From Saprospirales bacterium (GTDB lineage: Bacteria; Bacteroidota; Bacteroidia; Chitinophagales; Saprospiraceae), in contig PWJP01000071.1 of the NCBI GenBank assembly GCA_003559985.1, forward strand, positions 1 to 9,903: a DNA stretch of 9,903 nt, written 5' to 3'. A program made the position numbers and the translations under genes. Positions 1-7,700 of this stretch are shown piece after piece. The first letter of the stretch is position 1; every line of letters starts with the position of its first letter. The notes beneath the pieces were generated by a model. It was not told the DNA's origin, ran no database searches, and worked only from the letters and a program-made list of their open reading frames with translations.

Positions 1-1
1 G

Positions 2-1312
2 TATGTGGTTACGGTAACGGATGCACAAGGATGTTATGTGATTGACTCCTGCGAAGTTTTGGATGTGTCCTTTCCACCTGTCACCATAGCAGGTGAGACT
101 TACACGGAATTCGGAACTCCGGTCAATGAGGTGATTTTCAGCGTTACAGATGTAGCCGGAAATCTTCTACCAGGGGATACTTCAACAAGTACCGGTGAAT
201 ACCAATTTTCAGTTCCCTGGGGCAGTACCTTTACTGTGACTCCTGAGAAGGATGACAATCCAATCGATGGAGTTTCCACCGTAGATTTGATTAATATTCA
301 AAGGCACATTCTTTTAATTGAGTTACTGAATTCTCCCTACAAGATTATTGCGGCGGATATAAACGACGACGGTGTGATTTCAACGTTTGATTTGGTTGAA
401 CTACAAAGCATTATTATAGGATTTCTTCCCGGATTTCTCAATAATTCCTCCTACAGATTTATCCCGGAAGATTACATTTTTAACAATCCGACCAATCCAC
501 TTATTGAGAATTGGCCGGAGGATAAAACATATGTCAATATTGATCAGGACTCCCTGAATGAGGATTGGATAGCCATGAAAATAGGAGATGTGACAGGTGC
601 GACCTCGGGTTCCAGATACATAAGCGGAGAGGTTGATTTTATGGCCAGGGTGATGAGCAATGAAGACGGGTCTATTGACCTGATATTTGGTCCAGGTGAG
701 GAATGTTATTTGTCGGGATACCAAATGGAGTTGAAGATTGACCAGGCTCAAGTCGGGTTGTTGGAAATAGATTTTGATCGCTCAGACTTACCCGGGCTTA
801 ACCACAACCATTTCTTCTTTGATGAGAGAAAGGGTCTGTTGCGGACCAATTGGTGGCATAAGGAGGATATATTGCTCGATAGAGAGGACGAATTTTTCAG
901 GCTGAGACTAAGACCCGATGTAAGTGATCCCAACTGGTCTTCAGCCATTGAGCTAGTAATCCAAGGTTCGATTTGGGAAAGTGAAGCCTATGCCGGGGAC
1001 GGTACCCAATGGCTCAGACCAAATCTAATTTGGAAACAAAACCTTGAGTCAAAGCAATTCGCGCTCTATCAAAATCGACCCAATCCATTCAGTCAGGAGA
1101 CAATTATCCCATTCCTGCTTCCATACGACATGGAAGTAACCCTGGAGCTAACGGATGTAGAAGGTCGCCTGCTGAAAACCACAATAATTGACGGTGTGGA
1201 GGGCTTGAATGAATGGAGATTGTCCAATGACCAATTTGCTGATGGAGTGATCTTTTACAGGCTCATAACCAATCAGTGGACTGCGAGCAAGAAGATGTTG
1301 AAACTGAGGTAG
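2..1312 (+). CDS. C-terminal part of a large T9SS-secreted surface protein (dockerin-like, cohesin-like, sorting domain); 5' end outside window
   Basis: The frame is open from the left edge to the TAG at 1310-1312, so this is a 3' fragment. It begins with 'YVVTVTDAQGC', the end of a SprB-type repeat. Next come a carboxypeptidase-regulatory-like beta domain (about 80-250; GTPVNEV, GEYQFSV), a dockerin-like pair (about 251-430) whose second loop DINDDGVISTFD matches the Ca-binding pattern D-x-N-x-D-G...D, and a cohesin-like beta domain (from about 617; ISGEVDF, SGYQMELKID, GLLRTNWW). The end is a T9SS type A sorting domain (1058-1309; QNRPNPFS, TDVEGRLLK, GVIFYRLIT). By family knowledge such proteins cross the outer membrane through the type IX system and lose this tail at the surface. 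The substrate and exact role are unknown. The tail is paralogous to that of the next gene: 70 of 84 residues are identical over the sorting domain. A GTG at position 5 is only an internal codon, not a likely start. Confidence 0.9.
   Translation, partial: YVVTVTDAQGCYVIDSCEVLDVSFPPVTIAGETYTEFGTPVNEVIFSVTDVAGNLLPGDTSTSTGEYQFSVPWGSTFTVTPEKDDNPIDGVSTVDLINIQRHILLIELLNSPYKIIAADINDDGVISTFDLVELQSIIIGFLPGFLNNSSYRFIPEDYIFNNPTNPLIENWPEDKTYVNIDQDSLNEDWIAMKIGDVTGATSGSRYISGEVDFMARVMSNEDGSIDLIFGPGEECYLSGYQMELKIDQAQVGLLEIDFDRSDLPGLNHNHFFFDERKGLLRTNWWHKEDILLDREDEFFRLRLRPDVSDPNWSSAIELVIQGSIWESEAYAGDGTQWLRPNLIWKQNLESKQFALYQNRPNPFSQETIIPFLLPYDMEVTLELTDVEGRLLKTTIIDGVEGLNEWRLSNDQFADGVIFYRLITNQWTASKKMLKLR
80..1312 (+). 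repeat. Paralogous C-terminal block, copy 1
   Basis: This block (regulatory-like beta domain, dockerin-like pair, cohesin-like domain, T9SS sorting domain) aligns collinearly with 7068-8285 in the next gene. Shared landmarks include GTPVNEV, LINIQRHIL, LNSPYKIIAAD, NPTNPL/DPTNPL, IKIGDV and QNRPNPFS. At the DNA level the longest shared coding run I counted is 27 nt (1064-1090 against 8037-8063). The homology continues past the stop codon into the 3' UTR and terminator, so the duplicated unit included the end of the transcript. Confidence 0.9.
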
Positions 1313-1317
1313 AACAA

Positions 1318-1355
1318 TTCATTCTTGGTTTCCATAAGTTCAGGAATGTTTGAAG
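1318..1355 (+). promoter_or_regulatory. Conserved 3'-UTR stem-loop element, copy 1
   Basis: This 38-nt segment, five bases after the stop codon, is identical base for base to 8296-8333 after the second gene. It contains a hairpin with CATTCTTG (1320-1327) pairing with CAGGAATG (1341-1348): eight pairs, one of them G-U, around a 13-nt loop. The terminator hairpin follows directly. Perfect identity, loop included, contrasts with the visibly diverged coding sequence and terminator on either side. Function is not known. It could affect transcript stability or processing, bind a protein or sRNA, or simply reflect recent gene conversion. Confidence 0.6.
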
Positions 1356-1356
1356 G

Positions 1357-1382
1357 AGGGGGCGATTTTTGCCCCCTTTTTT
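1357..1382 (+). terminator. Rho-independent terminator of the first surface-protein gene
   Basis: A G/C stem GGGGGC (1358-1363) pairs with GCCCCC (1371-1376) around a 7-nt loop and is followed by six T (1377-1382). It lies about 45 nt after the TAG and fits a strong intrinsic terminator. It implies that the downstream large gene has its own promoter. Confidence 0.9.
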
Positions 1383-1793
1383 CATTTCATTTGTAAAATG
1401 GTGTTACTCCTGGATATTAGTCCGGGGGATTGATGAAAATCTAGTCGCAGAAGTTTTGTTAAAAATTCTTAAATACACTGTCGAGTGCTTTCAATTAGAC
1501 ACCTGCCGGATTGTTGTCTGTAAAGGGCTGCAAACAAGAACCTTGGAACAATATAAGAAGTTGCAACCGCCCCAGAAAACTTCAATGCCACGCCGTTTCT
1601 AAATTACAGTAAGTTGGTTCAAAAATAGTGGCCCAGATCATTTTTTTAACCATTCGGTGTCCTTTGTCGCAAAATTGCAACAGATTGTCGCATATGTGTT
1701 ACAGAATGTGGACTTCCCCATCGGATATTTAAAGGGTAAAAAAATTCTGGATGTGATTCCGGGATAATTCTTTTCACCTTAAATATTCTTACA
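1383..1793. other. Intergenic region without a convincing gene
   Basis: About 410 bases separate the terminator from the next start codon. A 77-codon plus-strand open frame (1369-1602) begins inside the terminator, has no leader and resembles no protein I recognise, so I treat the stretch as non-coding. It holds the tandem palindromes at 1663-1704 and presumably the promoter of the large gene. I cannot place a clean Bacteroidota -33/-7 pair (TTG, TAnnTTTG); AT-rich candidates lie at 1723-1742 and 1765-1790. The leader just before the ATG is A/T-rich with no Shine-Dalgarno sequence. Confidence 0.6.
1663..1704 (+). promoter_or_regulatory. Candidate operator: two tandem 21-bp units, each an imperfect palindrome
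   Basis: Units 1663-1683 and 1684-1704 match at 15 of 21 positions and abut exactly. Both contain TTGTCGCA (1664-1671 and 1685-1692) and end in ACAG. Within each unit is an 18-bp imperfect palindrome: TGTCGCAAAATTGCAACA (7 of 9 pairs match) and TGTCGCATATGTGTTACA (6 of 9). The centres are 21 bp apart, about two helical turns, as expected for two dimers binding the same face of the DNA. The site lies about 90-130 bp upstream of the 1794 start. The half-site layout recalls CRP/FNR-family operators in general, but the regulator is inferred, not identified. Confidence 0.45.
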
Positions 1794-4700
1794 ATGGAAA
1801 CCATAAAAAATTACACCAGAACTGAACCCCATGTCATTATTTTTCGCAGATGGTTGTTGGCATTGCTCTTACAAATAGTCGCTGTGTCGATGGCACTCGG
1901 GGAAGGCCCGGAGGATTTATCCTTTTTGCTTCCACCTCAGGTTGAGGTTGTGGAAATCCAGGATATGGTCTGCCCGAATGTGGACAACGGATTCCTTCAT
2001 CTCGCTGTAACAGGTGGAGTCCCACCTTATTCTATTTTTTGGGATTTTGATGGAGCGGGTAATCCCTTTCCCAGTTTTAATCCCCCGGAAAACGATACCC
2101 TGATGTTTTTTTTCATAGGAGCTGGCACTCTTACCATTACCATCGTGGATGCCGAAGGGGATGAGACTACATTTGAGTACAATTTTTTTGATGTCCCGGA
2201 ATCACCTGAGGTAATTATTCATCAGTCAGTTGTAGGATGTAACAGTGGGGCTGTAGAATTGGATTACGACACCAATTTGGTGGAAATACTGGGAGGGGGT
2301 TTGACTGATATTAACGGGCCTGTTGCCGATTGGGATGAGATGGACAATTTGCCCCCGGGGGAGTACTTTTTATTCCTGGATTACGATGTAATGGCACCCC
2401 CGGGGTTCCCGGCACAAAGTACGGAGGTAAATTGTCAGATAGAAATGCCCATTGATATATTTGAAGAGGAAATTGACATTTCAGTTACCGGTCCGGATGA
2501 TATTTGTTTGGGAAGTTTATGTTCAGAGCCTCTGGTTTTGGAGGTTGAACTGGAGGGTGGTACAGCCCCTTATACATTGTTTATTGAGACAATACTGGGA
2601 GATTCAGTCATAACTTTTGTCGAAGACAGTGTGGATAATGGAATTGCAACCATTGAACTTTTTTTTGATCCGGGTTCTCTCCCGTATGATTGTCCATTGG
2701 ATGATTTATTTTCAGTAGATGATCTATTAGTAAATGTAGAGGTTATGGATGACAACGGTTGTGAAGGGATACCTGAAACTCTGGAGTTTCCTGTAGAAAT
2801 CATACATCTTGATGTAGTATCCATTGAGCCTATTTGCATTAGAACAGATAATTTCGTTTGTATGACTGTAAATATTACCGGAGGACAGGCACCCTATAAT
2901 CTGATGGGAACAATTTCTATGTGTGGTGAAGAAGTTGAGGTAAATGAAACCGGTCTGCTTGAAGGCGAGAATGATATTTGTACTCCATTACCTCCATTAC
3001 CAGATGTATGCCTACCGGGTCATTGTTCACCTTGTCCCTGTCCTTCTTCTCAACCGTGTCAACCCGGCAACGAATGCATATTCCCATGCGGGGATTTAAG
3101 TGTTTCGGATGATTCGAATTGTCAGGGTCAATCTGTTGAGGTTGAAATACCATTTTCCGACACCATAGGAGTAAGTGCTGAGGTTTCCCATCCCACCGAT
3201 TCTACTCAAAATGATTCTACCATAACTACCGAGTTGACTGGTCTTGACAGCCTTACAAATGTATGTCTTGAGAAGCTGGATACAGCAAGTGGTGATTGGA
3301 TTAAAGTCGATAGTATTATTGGAATGGAGCCGGACAGCTTCCGGCAGGGAGTGGCTATTTTTGAAGGATTACAACCGGGCACCTATCGCGTGGTGGCAGA
3401 TGACGGGGGAGTTTGTGGAACAGGCACTTCTGAAGAAATTGAGATAGAGGAACCACCTTTGCCGATTGAGATTGCCCTGGAGGGCATTGCCCCCACGGAC
3501 TCCAGCCAGTCGGATGGCCAGATTAAGATAATGGTGACAGACGGGGCGAATGACACTTTCTATGTTGTTGTTACTACGCATTTGGATACCTTTACATTGC
3601 CAGGGGCTACTTTTGATACCGTATTTGCAGGTATTGTAGTAGCTGATTCGATGGGATGTATATTTATTTTGGATCTGTTTCCACTTGTGGACCCTGCCTG
3701 GTATGGCGTTACGGTTTCGGACCCATCGGGAGAAAAAGCACCGGGAAGCGGAAGCGTGGAGGTACCGCCCTGGGAATGTGAAATGGAAATCACCTTTGGT
3801 TCTTCTGTGGTGCCAATTGCCTGTGCCGGGGACTCTACGCTGGTCACTGCCATTGTGTTGATTGGAGATCCGCCTTATGTGTATTCTTTTAGTACGGGGG
3901 ATGTGCAAGGGCCTACTTCCAATTCCAACGCCATTACTCCGGTTCCTGCCGGGACTCATTCGGTCACTATCACTGATGTTCAACCTTGTGAAAGAGTGGA
4001 GTCTATTACTATTACAGAACCCGATCCCATCACGCTTGAAGTGATTTGCAGTGAGAGTTCTATTTGCCAGGGTGATACGGTCACCATAAGTGCTTCGGCC
4101 ATGGGTGGTACGGGTAACCTGACCTTTGAATGGGGTAATGGTGAGACCGGTGAAACCATTGAGGTAACTTCTTCCGGTGAGTATTGCGTTACTGTTACCG
4201 ATGATAATGGATGTGAGCATACAGCTTGTTGCGAAGTGGAAAAATGTCCGGAAATTGAGGCTGAAGCGTCTGGTATGCCACCTACAGATTCCACCAATTC
4301 CGATGGTCAGATTAAAATTACCGTTAATGAAGGTGCCAATGATACTTTTGATGTGGTTGTCATTCGAGTTGATTTGCTAACCGGGGACACGATATCCATC
4401 GACACTTTGATCGGAGTGGTGGCAGACAGCATGGGCTGTATCCTGATTGATAGTTTGATGCCGGGACTTTACGAATTGGAGGTTTCTGATTCTTCGGGCG
4501 ATAGAGATCCATGGGAAGGGAGCTCTGAAGTGCCGCCCTTTGAAGAAGAACCCGTGTGTGATATTTCTGTAATGATTCTCTGTCCATCCGACCTGATTTG
4601 TCCCGGGGATTCGGCAGAATTGGACTTATCAGCAATAGTCTCAGGAGGCAGCGGGAATTACACCATAAGTTGGAGTACCGGGGAGACCACGGAAGATATA

Positions 4701-7700
4701 ACTGTGGATGAGGACGGTACTTACTGTGTCACCGTGGTCGATAATGATATTATTGATTGTGAAGATGTAGCCTGTTGTGAGATTGAAATAGAGGAGTGTC
4801 CTGAGATAGTGGTGGACTCTATCGTGTGCAGTGTAATTTGTCCTATGGATTCAACCGGTACCGCTGCTGTTTATGCGCATGGAGGATGTGCTCCACTATC
4901 CTTTGAGTGGAGCAATGGTGAATCTGGTTCATCAATTGAAGGACTTACCGGAGGTACGTATTGTGTTACAATAACTGATGCGGAAGGATGTGAGGTCACT
5001 GTTTGCTGCGATGTGGTTGAAGAAGACAATGAGGACCCGGTCGCAAAATGTGTGGAGCAACTGGAGGTGTTTTTGAATGCAGATTGCGAGGCATCAATAA
5101 CCGTGGACGATGTCGATGACGGTTCAACGGATAATTGCGGAATCGACAGCATGGAACTGGATAAATCTGAATTTGATTGCGATGATGGGCTTAACAGCCC
5201 GGTACAGGTAACACTTACCGTTACCGACATTGCCGGGAATACTGATGAGTGTGTAGTTCTCGTAGATGTATTTGATGTAATTCCTCCGGAATTTGACTTC
5301 TGCCCTCCTGATATGACTGTTGATACTGACCCTGGAGTTTGCTTTGCTGATGTAATTATCCCGGAAGCCATGGCAAGTGATAATTGTGGAATGGCTGAGG
5401 TGGATCCCCCAGTATTTCCGATCACCAATGATGCCCCAGATGTAAACCCAATGAATGGGGGTAACAATAACAGTGCTAATGCAAGTGGATTTTATGAATT
5501 AGGCGAAACAATTGTGGAGTTTACAGCAACTGATAAATTCGGGAATGTAAATAATACCCAATGTTCAACCAAGGTAACAGTTCAAGACAATGAAAACCCT
5601 AACGTTGTTTGCCCTCCAGACCAAACCATTTACATGGTGGCACCATTCTGTCAGGGTATAGCTGATTATCCACCGGCGACGGCAACAGATAACTGCGATC
5701 CACCGAATCCCGTCACAATAACTTACTCCATACCACTTGGGGAAATAATCTTCCCAATTTTTGATAATACAGTAACTGTTACAGCCACAGATGGCTCAGG
5801 AAACACCGCTACCTGTACCTTTGAGTTGATATTGGAAGATACTATACCACCCAATATACTGGGGTGTCCGTCGGGTACGGTTTTTGTCCCAACTGATCCG
5901 GATTCTTGTTTTGCAACCAATCCATATACAGTAGTACTTTCAGACAATTGTCCCGGAGTGATTGGCATATTTGACCCTCCTTTGGGATTTCAGTTTCCAC
6001 TGGGTAATACTCCTGTTAATATTACTGCTATCGATGCCTCCGAAAATAGTTCGACTTGTTCATTTTCAGTGACGGTAGAAGATCAGCAACCGCCAACTTT
6101 CACTCTCTGCCCGCCAGACTTTACAGTATCTACCAATCCTGGCATGTGTTCAGGGAATGCATTTTTTTCGTTCATCGCAGAGGACAATTGTACGCCGGTA
6201 ACCTTTAATTCCAATTTTGATTCAGGGGATCTTTTCCCTGTAGGTATCTCCACAGTCGTGATCAATGCCAGTGACGATTTTGATAACGTATCCACCTGTT
6301 CCTTCAATTTGACCGTAGTTGACGATGAGGACCCGGTCGCCGTTTGTCAGGATGTCGTCTTACCATTGGGGGCCAGTGGCTTTGCAACCCTTTCTCCTTT
6401 CGCAGTTGATAATGGTTCAGCGGACAATTGTGGAATAGTATCAAGATCAGTCTTCCCAAATAGTTTCAGCTGCAATAATATCGGCACTGATTCCGTGGTG
6501 CTCGTTGTATTTGATGGTGCAGGAAATAGTGACAGTTGCTCTGCTGAAGTTACAATAGTAGATAATATAGACCCGGTTGCAAATTGTAAAGATTTGACGG
6601 TTTACGTTGATTCTATGGGTTCTTACGATTTAGATCCCAAAGATATCGATGACAATTCGACGGATAATTGCGGTATAGAAACCTTGAATGCCGTGCCAAA
6701 TTATTTCACATGTACAGATATAGGCCAGGTGGATGTGGTCTTAACCGTAACGGACAGTTCTGGAAATTCGGCTACCTGCATTTCCGTGGTGTCAGTAATG
6801 GATACCCTGCCACCGGAAATTCTGTGCCCTGCGGATGAATTTATTAGCGTTCCCGCCGGTCAGACAAGTGCTTTTGTCAATCTGGACAATGCCACCGCTA
6901 CTGACAATTGCGCTGTTGCAAGCATTGTAAACGATTTCAATGCCGGTGGTGCGGATGCAAGTGATAATTATCCGTTGGGTACCACTTCGGTTGTTTTTAC
7001 TTCAACTGATGATGCCGGGAATACGGGAAGCTGTACAACCCTGATTACCGTATCAGACCAGCCGATTTTCTCCATTTCAGGGCAGGTCGCGACAGAGGAC
7101 GGCACACCGGTGAATGAGGTCTTTATGAATGTGACAGGCACATCTGATTTTACTGATACCACAGACATGGATGGTGAATACGGCTTTAGTGTTTTACCCG
7201 GAGACTCAGTTACCGTGACCCCTTTTAAAGACACCAATTACAACGATGGGGTTACCACACTTAGCTTGATCAACATCCAAAGGCATATTTTATTTATTCA
7301 GGTCCTGAATTCCCCCTATAAAATCATTGCCGCAGATGCCAATAATAACGGGGTAATCGCCACCAGTGATCTCATAAGTTTGCAGCGATTAATATTGAAT
7401 ATTGACCCCCAATTTCCCAATTCATCCTGGAGATTTTTGAAGGCTGATTATCAATTTACTGACCCGACAAACCCCCTGGCTGAAGACTGGCCGGAGTATT
7501 GGACTTATCCCAATGTAATGCAGGATTATCCCGATGAAGATTGGATTGGGATTAAAATTGGCGATGTGGTGGGGAATGCTTCGGGCATTAGACAAATCAG
7601 TGGGGAATGTGACATTATGGTCCAAATTGAGGACCGGAAGGATGGAACTATTGAACTGGTACTTAGCCCAATGGGCATCCTGAGTTTCACCGGTTATCAA

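Noticed and set aside
1369..1602. 77-codon plus-strand open frame in the intergenic region
   Set aside because: It starts inside the terminator of the first gene, has no leader, and its protein resembles nothing I know. A chance frame is more likely.
1845..1900. Possible Tat signal because of the RR pair in FRRWLLALL
   Set aside because: The pair lacks the S/T-RR-x-F-L-K context, and T9SS substrates normally use Sec. The RR fits a basic n-region.
3369..4220. 283-codon minus-strand open frame inside the giant gene
   Set aside because: It is fully antisense to repeat domains of a clearly coding frame. Its composition (Arg, His, Asn, Thr-rich, low complexity) fits a shadow frame.
4871..5467. 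198-codon minus-strand open frame
   Set aside because: It is antisense to the SprB and HYR domains, and the Ser/Thr-rich product mirrors the Asp/Gly/Thr codons of the real gene.
5031..7058. Repeated DNA considered as a CRISPR or VNTR-type array
   Set aside because: The repeats are diverged protein domains of about 240 bp in one long open frame, without short identical repeats or spacers.
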